From: Deltaproteobacteria bacterium
GTDB lineage: Bacteria > Desulfobacterota > Binatia > UBA9968
Reading direction: 5' to 3'
Assembly (NCBI GenBank): GCA_016180805.1
Contig: JACPAM010000124.1
Location: 1 to 37,214 of the forward strand
Length of the DNA stretch: 37,214 bases
Both the position numbers and the translations under genes were made by a program. Position 1 is the first letter of the stretch; each line of letters opens with the position of its first letter. The notes beneath the pieces are model-generated. The model was not told where the DNA came from, ran no database searches, and was given only the letters and a program-made list of their open reading frames with translations. Below, piece after piece: positions 19,456 to 27,167 of this stretch.

Positions 19456-22161
19456 CTACGCTCCCACTTTTCGCACCTCCACGCGCGTCCCTCGGTCGCT
19501 GAAGCCCGGGTAGTTGCTCATCGTGATCGGACGAATCTGGAAGTAATCCCCGGCCAGTTCGATGGGGTTCATCGGGGATGCCATCACGCTCTTAAAGTGG
19601 CGCCAGCCGTCGAACTGGTAGTTCTCCCAGGCGTGGTACATGATCACTTGCCCGGTCTTGACCGAAGGCGAAACCGTCGCGTGCACCTTAAATGAGGCAA
19701 CGTCGTTCAAAACTTCAACGACCTCCCCGTCGCGCACTCCTCTGGACTCGGCATCTCGCGCGCTCATGAACATCACCGGCTCGCCCCGCTGGAGTTGGAG
19801 GAGGAGCGACTCGTCGACTTGGTCGCTGTGAATGCTCCAGCGCGCATGCCCGCCGGTGATCATCAACGGATAATCACCTCCCGCCTTGGGAGGGTCCTTG
19901 TGGACCGGCAGGTCTTCCCCGAGCTCGCGAAACAGATCGTGGTCGATCAAGAACTGAATGCGCCGGGTGAGCGTGGGATAGGGATCCTTCCTTTCGGTAT
20001 GCCAGGTGAGCGGCACCACGGGTTCTCCGGGAACGATGTCGCAGGTATTCCCAATCGAGCGCATGCCGGTGCCAACGCCGGTATAGTGGGCGATCCCGCG
20101 CTCCTTAAAGTCCTCCCAGTCGATCTCCTCGACATTGGAGGCGTTCAAGAATGCATCGCGGGCGATCCCCTCTTCGTCGTCCTCATTGTAAAGCCCGCCG
20201 AAGGTCACTTTGTCCTCCAGCCCGGCGAAGCGATGCTCGACACCATTGGCATCCGTATAACTCTCCACCCCCCGCTCCCGCGCTCGCTCCTCGACCTTGC
20301 GCGCAAGCAAGCAGAACATCTTCCACTCGCCGAGCGAATCGTAGAGCGGCTCGGTCGCCTGATTGACGACATGCACGAAGGGCTGCACCGGCATGCCCAT
20401 GAGGAAAGTGGAGGTCTTCTCGTACCAGCTGCACGCGGGAAGCACGAGGTCCGCGTAAAGCGCCGAGGCATTCCACCGCCAATCGACCGAGACCAAAAGG
20501 CGGAGCTTGGGCAAAAAGTTCTCGAGCAGGACATTCGTGCAGCGGGCACGGCGCAGGAAATTGCCGCCGAGGGCAAACATGACTCTGGGCGCCTTCTCCG
20601 GCCCCGGGGCGAGAAACTGCCATTTCTTCTCGAAGGCTTCGCGGACGTATTCTTTGATGGGCCGCTTGAGATAGGGATCCCACTCCGGGTGCTTGGCGCA
20701 AAGGTCCAGGATCCCGCCATGGAGGTAGTACATGAGCGAAGTCGGCGTGATCCCCCCCGAGGCAAAAGCTTGGTGCACGTACTCGTAGAGGATCATCTCG
20801 TCCGTAAAGCCCTCTTCACGCCACTGGGCAAAACGCGGATCTCCCCCCGCGGCGGAAAGGATGATCTGATCGCCGCGCTTCTCGAGGCCTCCCAACGAAG
20901 TGTCCAGGCCCATCATGGGAAAGGCACTGAAGGTGGCGCCCTTTCGCCCCATGTGGCCGCACAGAGCGAAGACGAGCAGGATGGCGCGCTCGATAAGATC
21001 ACCGTGATAATGCTTTCCCCAGTTCGCCGTGCTGATATTGACCACGCCCTCGGCGGTGGCGATCTCTCGCGCCAGCCTCTCGATCATCGAAGCGGGAACG
21101 CCTGTGATCTTGCTTGCCTGCTCCGGGGTGTAGTGCTGATCCAGGTGACGGCGGAGTTGCTCCATGACCGGTTTTACGACGACGCTGCCTTGCGGGGTCT
21201 GGACCTGGTACCGGCCGCCAGCCTTGATATCCTTCTCGCGCAGAAACTTGCCGGTGGACTCGACGACCAAAAGCGGCAGGTCCATCTGCTCCCGGACAAA
21301 ATCCGCCTTGAAGAGCTTTTCTCGCAGGATCACCTGGCACATCGCCAACGCCAGCGCAGCGTCGCTGCCGATGTTCACGGGCACCCACAGATCGGCGTGG
21401 ACCGCTGAGGGGCTATAGTCGGGAGAGATCGTGACGACCTTGGTCCCGTTGTAGCGAGCCTCAGCGATGAAGTGGAAGTTGGGGATATTCGTGTAGGCCG
21501 GGTTGCCGCCCCAGATGAGGATCATGTTGGCGTGGAACCAGTTGTCCGCCGAATCCCCGACGATCACCTTCCCCAGCGTGATCGCGACCCCCTGGTGATC
21601 GTCACCATTGTCCGCGGTCACATTGGACAGCGGCGCCCCCACGCCGATAAAAAAGGCGGTCGGGCCGGTCCCCTCGCTGCCGAGGTTCATGACGCGGGTA
21701 CCGCCAGATTGCACGACGGCCTCGGGTCCCTCTTTAACGCACGTGTCGATAATGGCATCGGCAACGTCGGTCAGGGCTTCATCCCAACTGACGCGCTTCC
21801 ATTTTCCCTCGCCGCGCTTGCCGACCCGTTTCATCGGGTACTTGATCCGTGTGGGATCGTACATTCGGTGGACGTAGCAGGCGCCTTTTTGGCAGCCCCG
21901 CGGGTTGAAATCGGGGACGAGCGGGTCGTTCAGCCGCGGGTAATTGGCCGCTTGCTCCTCTCGCAAAACCACGCCGTCTTTGACGTAAACGTTGAAGTTG
22001 CAAGCCGTTTGGTACCAGCAGTTGGTCAGATGCGAGCCTTTGACGATCCGATCCCACTCCAACGGTTTCTGACGCATTTCGCTGAGGGAGAACTGCGCGC
22101 CGTCCTCCCCGTCTCGCTCGCCGATCTCCAAGCCCCCTAACTCGAGCCTGATGTCAGCCAT
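19456..22161 (-). CDS. Type II DMSO-reductase-family alpha subunit (alpha6)
   Basis: 901 aa; HLTNCWYQTAC...RGCQKGACY; DSADNWFHANMILIWGGNPAYTN; lacks an internal segment of about 35 aa present in the other full-length paralogs. Confidence 0.93.
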   Translation of the reverse strand: MADIRLELGGLEIGERDGEDGAQFSLSEMRQKPLEWDRIVKGSHLTNCWYQTACNFNVYVKDGVVLREEQAANYPRLNDPLVPDFNPRGCQKGACYVHRMYDPTRIKYPMKRVGKRGEGKWKRVSWDEALTDVADAIIDTCVKEGPEAVVQSGGTRVMNLGSEGTGPTAFFIGVGAPLSNVTADNGDDHQGVAITLGKVIVGDSADNWFHANMILIWGGNPAYTNIPNFHFIAEARYNGTKVVTISPDYSPSAVHADLWVPVNIGSDAALALAMCQVILREKLFKADFVREQMDLPLLVVESTGKFLREKDIKAGGRYQVQTPQGSVVVKPVMEQLRRHLDQHYTPEQASKITGVPASMIERLAREIATAEGVVNISTANWGKHYHGDLIERAILLVFALCGHMGRKGATFSAFPMMGLDTSLGGLEKRGDQIILSAAGGDPRFAQWREEGFTDEMILYEYVHQAFASGGITPTSLMYYLHGGILDLCAKHPEWDPYLKRPIKEYVREAFEKKWQFLAPGPEKAPRVMFALGGNFLRRARCTNVLLENFLPKLRLLVSVDWRWNASALYADLVLPACSWYEKTSTFLMGMPVQPFVHVVNQATEPLYDSLGEWKMFCLLARKVEERARERGVESYTDANGVEHRFAGLEDKVTFGGLYNEDDEEGIARDAFLNASNVEEIDWEDFKERGIAHYTGVGTGMRSIGNTCDIVPGEPVVPLTWHTERKDPYPTLTRRIQFLIDHDLFRELGEDLPVHKDPPKAGGDYPLMITGGHARWSIHSDQVDESLLLQLQRGEPVMFMSARDAESRGVRDGEVVEVLNDVASFKVHATVSPSVKTGQVIMYHAWENYQFDGWRHFKSVMASPMNPIELAGDYFQIRPITMSNYPGFSDRGTRVEVRKVGA

Positions 22162-22176
22162 CTCTTCCCCCTTCCT

Positions 22177-22824
22177 TTATGCCGGCTGAACGTGGGAAAG
22201 CTCGCGCTGGCAAAACGCCGCCGCCAGGCTAGCCAAATCCGCATAGAAAGGGACGCCGCTAGCGCCCACTTTCGACGCCACCGTTGCGAGGAAGTCGCTC
22301 AGGTGGAAGCGCAGAAAATCGCGCTGTGCGCTGAGGTATGCGCGGCGCTCGTTGCCCTGAAGCAGAGCCTCTGCCTCGCGGAAGGTCAGAACGTGCATGA
22401 ACTCCAGCTCGGAGGCCAGATGATCGGGCCGATCGCGTTTTTCCTGAGAGAGGCGAAGCCCAAAGTGGTGATAGAAGCGCAAGACCTCCTCCATCACTTT
22501 CATTCGCCCGCCGCCGTACTCCGCTTCGTAGAGAAAGCAGGGAGCACCCAATTCGCCGCCCACCTCGAACAGTTGGATATAGCGGCCCTGGAATTCGTCG
22601 AAGCTCAGAGCGGTTCCGCGCCCGAGCTCGCCGCCCTTCAAGCCGTCATAGGGAAGATGCGCGAGGGCCTCAGCGACTGCGTCGGCGAACCGGCCCGTCT
22701 TCACGCTTTCGAACTGCTCGGGTGCCGGAAAGCGGAACCCCTTGGAAATAAGCGAGTACAGCGCGCTGCGGGAACCGATGTGCTCCTGTTCGGGTCCGTT
22801 GAGTTCCAATCGATCCGTTTTCAT
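22177..22824 (-). CDS. TorD/DmsD/NarJ-like molybdoenzyme maturation chaperone
   Basis: Acidic helical protein with LFEVGGELGAPCFLYEAEYGGGRMKVMEEVLRFYHHFGL and RPDHLASELEFMHVLTFREAEAL. Start placed at 22824 because ATGA overlaps the beta stop; the ORF track extends to 22878. Confidence 0.88.
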   Translation of the reverse strand: MKTDRLELNGPEQEHIGSRSALYSLISKGFRFPAPEQFESVKTGRFADAVAEALAHLPYDGLKGGELGRGTALSFDEFQGRYIQLFEVGGELGAPCFLYEAEYGGGRMKVMEEVLRFYHHFGLRLSQEKRDRPDHLASELEFMHVLTFREAEALLQGNERRAYLSAQRDFLRFHLSDFLATVASKVGASGVPFYADLASLAAAFCQRELSHVQPA

Positions 22825-23855
22825 GACGTGGTCACCTCGCTGGGATCTTTGGGGAAGGGTCCCAGAAGCTCTTGCCACCTGCGAGCAATGAGCGTGTCAA
22901 TAATTTCAGATTCCTCTTTCTTCCTCTTCCTCTCGATTTCCTCCTCCAACCGCCTTAGAACATCGTCCACTTCGGGACCGAATAGAGACCTCAGATAATC
23001 CAAGGGGATCCGTGGCTTGCTTTCGTCCACATTGCCATCAGTGTTGAGGCGCGGCGGAGCCAGTGGTGGCACGTAGAAAACGTTTGGGTATGTGCCGAAC
23101 TCCGCATGCAGTGGCAGCGCCACCTTCCATTGTTTTACTAACTTGTGAACGGGCCCCTCAGCGTCGTCTAAAAACCCGACCCACACACAGCGTCCTGGGC
23201 ATTGCCTCACGCATGCGGGGGCGACCTCCTGCTCCATCCTGGGCAGGCAGCCGTTGCACTTTTGCGCCACGTGTCTAATCGGATTCATGAATATCTCTTT
23301 GTACGGACAACCTTGCATACACTTCGGCTCGGGGCAGGTTACACACTTCGCCTCGTCCAACACCAAGACGACCCCATCCTCCTCCCTCTTATGAATGGCA
23401 TCATAAGGGCAGGCATCCGCACAGGCCGGCTGGCCGCAGTGGTTACAGAGGCGCGGCAGGTAGAAGAAGTAGGCATTGGGATAGTCGCCGCTGGCAATAT
23501 CCTCATCCCAATTGGGCCCCCACCCGGGACTCTCCCGCGGCGCCAGATGGACGGCATTCCCCTTCCCGCCGAAGAACACTTCCTCGTAGTTAAAGTCCAT
23601 GGGCTTGCCGTAATCCTCCGCCGTGGCCGCCCTCCCCAGTCGGAGCTTTCCGTCCCCATCGTAACCTCCACCCATCTGCTCCCAATCCTTCGGGTACCCG
23701 CGACCCGGCATGGTGTTCACCTTCATCCACCACATGTGGTCCATCCCCTTGTCGTTCGTCCACAAGGTCTTGCACGCGATCGTGCAGGTGTGGCATCCCA
23801 TGCACTTGTTGAGATCGACTACGAATGCGATTTGCCTCTTGCCGTTACTGGGCAT
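22821..23855 (-). CDS. Type II DMSO-reductase-family Fe-S electron-transfer beta subunit (NarH/EbdB/SerB-like)
   Basis: 344 aa; QIAFVVDLNKCMGCHTCTIACKTLWT, CNHCGQPACADACPYDAIHKREEDGVV, CVTCPEPKCMQGCPYKEIF, CNGCLPRMEQEVAPACVRQCPGRC, YPNVFYVPPLAPPRL. Confidence 0.93.
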   Translation of the reverse strand: MPSNGKRQIAFVVDLNKCMGCHTCTIACKTLWTNDKGMDHMWWMKVNTMPGRGYPKDWEQMGGGYDGDGKLRLGRAATAEDYGKPMDFNYEEVFFGGKGNAVHLAPRESPGWGPNWDEDIASGDYPNAYFFYLPRLCNHCGQPACADACPYDAIHKREEDGVVLVLDEAKCVTCPEPKCMQGCPYKEIFMNPIRHVAQKCNGCLPRMEQEVAPACVRQCPGRCVWVGFLDDAEGPVHKLVKQWKVALPLHAEFGTYPNVFYVPPLAPPRLNTDGNVDESKPRIPLDYLRSLFGPEVDDVLRRLEEEIERKRKKEESEIIDTLIARRWQELLGPFPKDPSEVTTS

Positions 23856-24010
23856 TGGCCTACCTCCTTAGCCCTCTCAGGGCCGATATTTAGATCGACT
23901 TAATTTGGCGAGGAAACGTGCGCAGACATGGCGACTCATAAGAAATGCCGCTTCAAAGACTGATCTCGAATGAACCCGCAGAACCGACTTGCGACTCGAA
24001 AGAGCGCAGC

Positions 24011-24026
24011 AGCATAATTTGTGCCA
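24011..24026 (-). promoter_or_regulatory. Candidate sigma-54 (-24/-12) promoter for the minus block
   Basis: Minus-strand TGGCACAAATTATGCT: GG-N10-GC spacing, near TGGCACGNNNNTTGCW, upstream of the beta start at 23855. Confidence 0.72.
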
Positions 24027-24052
24027 CGCGGAACTGGAACGATTAGCCGCAC

Positions 24053-24072
24053 AGAAAGCCAGTGTTTTCTTA
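24053..24072. promoter_or_regulatory. Candidate activator-binding site 1
   Basis: AGAAAGCCAGTGTTTTCTTA: AGAAA...TTTCT dyad, repeats the sequence of site 2. Confidence 0.45.
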
Positions 24073-24107
24073 AAAATTAAAAAAAAGCGGGGGAAAATTC
24101 TTTAAAT

Positions 24108-24131
24108 TAAGAAAGCCAGGCGGGTTTCTTA
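24108..24131. promoter_or_regulatory. Candidate activator-binding site 2
   Basis: TAAGAAAGCCAGGCGGGTTTCTTA: perfect 7-bp inverted repeat with N10 spacer. Confidence 0.5.
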
Positions 24132-24153
24132 CCTCAAAAATCAACGATCACGC

Positions 24154-24169
24154 TGGCATATAAGTTGCA
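24154..24169 (+). promoter_or_regulatory. Candidate sigma-54 promoter for the plus block
   Basis: TGGCATATAAGTTGCA: GG-N10-GC spacing, TTGCA -12 element, 41 bp upstream of the MoaD-like ATG. Confidence 0.75.
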
Positions 24170-24210
24170 GCCTGCGCCTCCTTAGAAAGCCCACCCTTTC
24201 GAGAGAAACA

Positions 24211-24504
24211 TTGAGGATCGAGGTCTCTTTTTACGGTTTCGTGCGCGATCTCGTGAACACATCGAAGTTCGTGATCGACACCTCGGATAAAACCACCTTG
24301 CGGGAACTTCTTGACTTAGCGGCACAGCGACACGGTGAAAAACTCCGCGAGCGGTTGCTGAGCGCGAAAGGCGATCTCGCACCCAACGTCCAGATCTTTG
24401 TCGGAGAGCACGCGACAACCTCCCTCGACGAACCCATCGACCACGGCCACGATCTCTGTACCGGGGTAAAGGTTTTTGTGCTCTCCGCCACGGCAGGCGG
24501 CTAA
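24211..24504 (+). CDS. MoaD/ThiS-family beta-grasp sulfur carrier-like protein
   Basis: 97 aa; MRIEVSFYGFVRDLV...TLRELLDLAAQRHG...VKVFVLSATAGG with terminal Gly-Gly. Confidence 0.85.
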   Translation: MRIEVSFYGFVRDLVNTSKFVIDTSDKTTLRELLDLAAQRHGEKLRERLLSAKGDLAPNVQIFVGEHATTSLDEPIDHGHDLCTGVKVFVLSATAGG

Positions 24505-24508
24505 CCGT

Positions 24509-27085
24509 ATGCAAACCGAGAACGTCCAAGAGGACCTCTGGATACCGACCACATGTGGCCTCTGCTATAGCGTGTGCGCCCTCAAAGTTCACCGGGTCAA
24601 CGGCACGGTGATCAAAATCGAGGGCAACCCTGAGTCCAGCACCAACCGCGGCCGGCTCTGTCCCCGCGGCGTCAGCGGTATCATGGCACTTTACGATCCG
24701 AACCGGGTCAACGTACCACTGAAGCGAACCAACCCAAAAAAAGGCCTCGATGTCGATCCCGGCTGGAAGGAGATCACGTGGGAGGAGGCGATCGATACGA
24801 TCGCCGCGCGGCTGAGAAAGATTCGCCACGATGATCCGCGGAAACTCCTTATGACCGGCACCGTAACCACGCAAGACGAAGTGCCGTTTGCCCGGTTCTT
24901 CACTATGGCTTTCGGCACGCCCAACGGTTGGAACTCTGGCGCCGGCAACCACTGCGGCACGGCCGAGCACCTCTACGGCGCCCTTCTCCACGCCTCATGG
25001 GCGAAGCAGCCCGACAGCGATCACTGCCGGTATTTATTAAACTTCGGCAGCGGTGTTGGCTCGGGGAGTTACTATACCGTTACTGGGATGGCCCAGCGAA
25101 TCGCGGAAGCGCGGCTTCGCGGCATGAAACATGTTGCCGTTGATCCGTTTTTAAGCCCCAGCGCGGAGAAAGCGGACGAATGGATTCCTATCCGGCCCGG
25201 GACCGATGCCGCCTTTGCCCTAGCGATGCTCCATGTGCTGGTGCACGAGCTGAAGGTCTGCGACGCCGACTATCTCAAGCACCACACCAATGGCCCGTAT
25301 CTGATCGGCGACGACGGCTTGTACCTGAGGGATGAGACTGAAAAGGTCCCGCTGATTTGGGATCCCGTTGACGGCGCCGCCAAGCCTTTCCACTCGCCGG
25401 AAATCAAGGACTTTGCGCTGGAAGGCGTTTACGCCGTGGATGGCGCGAGCGCGCGGCCGGCTTTCACCGTGCTCAAAGAGCATCTCACCCCGTTCACGCC
25501 GGAGTGGGCCGAACCGATAACCACAGTTTCGGCGGCTACGATCCGGCGTGTCGCCAAGGAATTTGCCGAAGAGGCGAGGATCGGCAGCACCGTCGTCATC
25601 GATGGAAAGGTGCTTCCTTATCGCCCCGTCGCCGTCATGTACTTCAAAGGCGCCCAGGGTCACAAAAACGCGCTGCTGAGTTGCATGGCGCTGGAACTCC
25701 TAACCGAGATCGTTGGCTCCTCCAACGTGCCCGGAGGCTTGCTGGGAATGAATTCGTGCTCCCTGGGCTATCCTGAGACCGGCCAGCCGTCGTGGATCCC
25801 CAAAGCCGATCGCGACGGCCTGATGATCACGGGCTACTGGCCCACCTTCCCGCCGCCCTACCCGCCAAAAGAGGTGAGAGCAACCGAGACCATCGACCTG
25901 AGAGGCTTAATCCCAACCTGCCCTGGAAGCTCCGGCGCCCTGCCGGTCGTCATGGCGGATCCGAAGCGCTTCGGAGTTCCCTACCAGATCGAGATGAACC
26001 TTCAATTGGGCTCCAACTATCTTATGACGTTCGCCAATCCGGAGGCGGTCGCCCGAGCCTTCCAAGATGTTTTCCAGGTCTCCTTCGCCCTTTTCCTCGA
26101 CGAGTCCACCTATTTGTCCGATATCGTTCTGCCCGCGGCGAGCTACCTCGAGCGGCTTAGCCACACCGCGGATTGGATGAGCTCCAACAGCGCCGTCGGA
26201 GAGTGGTGCTACCACGTCCGCCAGCCCGTGGTGGATCCCATCGCGGAGCGCCGAAGCGTCTGTGAGGTCCTGCTCGAGCTGGTGGAGCGGCTGGAGATGC
26301 GCGAGGAGTTCTATGCCTTCATCAATCTCCTGCTCAAGCTCAAGGAGCCTTACGCCCTGGATCCCACGCGCCGCTACTCCTGGAGCGAGATCGTGGACCA
26401 CCGCTACAAATCGCTGTTCGGTGAAGCGCGCGGCCTGGAATGGTTCAAAAAGCACGGCGTCCTGAAATGGCCGAAGCAGGCGGAAGAGGTCTATTGGAAA
26501 CCGTCCTCGACCGCCCGCGTCCCCATCTACTTCGAGTGGTTCAAATCTTTAGGGGAAAAAGTCAAAGCCCAAGCCGATGAGATCGGGATCCCGTTAGACA
26601 CGAGCGCCTTTCAACCCCTACCCGAGTGGCGGCCGTGCCGCGCGCACGAGGAAAATTCGCCCGGGTATGATTTCCATGCCATCTACTACAAGCTCCCCAT
26701 GCAGACTTTCTCTGGTACGTATGATAACCCCTGGCTCGATGAGGTCTGCCAGACCAACCCGTTTGCTTACGGCGTGGCCATCAACGCGGCGGCCGCGCGC
26801 CTGAAGGGTATCGAGGAGGGGGACTGGATCGAGATCACTTCGGTGTCCACCGGCCATACCATCCGCGGACGCGCGGCGCTCACCGAAGGCATCCACCCCG
26901 AGGTGATCGCCATCGCCGGGTGCGGTGGCCACTGGTCAAAATATCTGCCGATCGCGAACCAGGAAGGGAAAGGGCTCTGCTTCGAGTGGCTGATGCCGGT
27001 GGGCCTCGATAACGTCGACATTCCTTCCCTCACACAGGACTCGTGCGTGAAAGTGCGAGTGGCGAAGGCTAAGGAGCAGACGTGA
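24509..27085 (+). CDS. Molybdopterin oxidoreductase alpha subunit (alpha7; PsrA/PhsA/acetylene-hydratase-like class)
   Basis: Start MQTENVQEDLWIPTTCGLCYSVCALKVHRVNG...NRGRLCPRG; C-x2-C-x3-C motif; NHCGTAEH as probable Cys Mo/W ligand; WIPIRPGTDAAFALAMLHVLV. ORF track start (24476) lies inside the upstream gene. Confidence 0.9.
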   Translation: MQTENVQEDLWIPTTCGLCYSVCALKVHRVNGTVIKIEGNPESSTNRGRLCPRGVSGIMALYDPNRVNVPLKRTNPKKGLDVDPGWKEITWEEAIDTIAARLRKIRHDDPRKLLMTGTVTTQDEVPFARFFTMAFGTPNGWNSGAGNHCGTAEHLYGALLHASWAKQPDSDHCRYLLNFGSGVGSGSYYTVTGMAQRIAEARLRGMKHVAVDPFLSPSAEKADEWIPIRPGTDAAFALAMLHVLVHELKVCDADYLKHHTNGPYLIGDDGLYLRDETEKVPLIWDPVDGAAKPFHSPEIKDFALEGVYAVDGASARPAFTVLKEHLTPFTPEWAEPITTVSAATIRRVAKEFAEEARIGSTVVIDGKVLPYRPVAVMYFKGAQGHKNALLSCMALELLTEIVGSSNVPGGLLGMNSCSLGYPETGQPSWIPKADRDGLMITGYWPTFPPPYPPKEVRATETIDLRGLIPTCPGSSGALPVVMADPKRFGVPYQIEMNLQLGSNYLMTFANPEAVARAFQDVFQVSFALFLDESTYLSDIVLPAASYLERLSHTADWMSSNSAVGEWCYHVRQPVVDPIAERRSVCEVLLELVERLEMREEFYAFINLLLKLKEPYALDPTRRYSWSEIVDHRYKSLFGEARGLEWFKKHGVLKWPKQAEEVYWKPSSTARVPIYFEWFKSLGEKVKAQADEIGIPLDTSAFQPLPEWRPCRAHEENSPGYDFHAIYYKLPMQTFSGTYDNPWLDEVCQTNPFAYGVAINAAAARLKGIEEGDWIEITSVSTGHTIRGRAALTEGIHPEVIAIAGCGGHWSKYLPIANQEGKGLCFEWLMPVGLDNVDIPSLTQDSCVKVRVAKAKEQT

Positions 27086-27167
27086 GAAGGTTGCTTCGTA
27101 AGCCGCGCCTCCAACGGAGGGTGAGCGGGCTCCCTAAGCAGAGCATGGACGGAGCAGCGGGGGCGAC

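Noticed and set aside
19795-21408. Long plus-strand ORFs (up to 537 aa) antisense to the alpha genes, e.g. 254..997, 4695..5474, 11969..12649, 13928..14923, 19795..21408, 21472..22140
   Set aside because: They lie opposite strongly supported conserved genes, and resemble each other only because the sense genes are paralogs. Codon bias in GC-rich DNA explains the open frames.
19456-23855. Annotating the locus as respiratory nitrate reductase (NarGHJI)
   Set aside because: Beta and chaperone are type II-like, but the alphas are about 900 aa rather than NarG length, there is no NarI or nitrate transporter, and six alphas are present. Substrate left unassigned.
24182-24991. 269-aa minus-strand ORF across the intergenic region into alpha7
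   Set aside because: Overlaps the MoaD-like gene and alpha7 in antisense, and has no recognisable domain.
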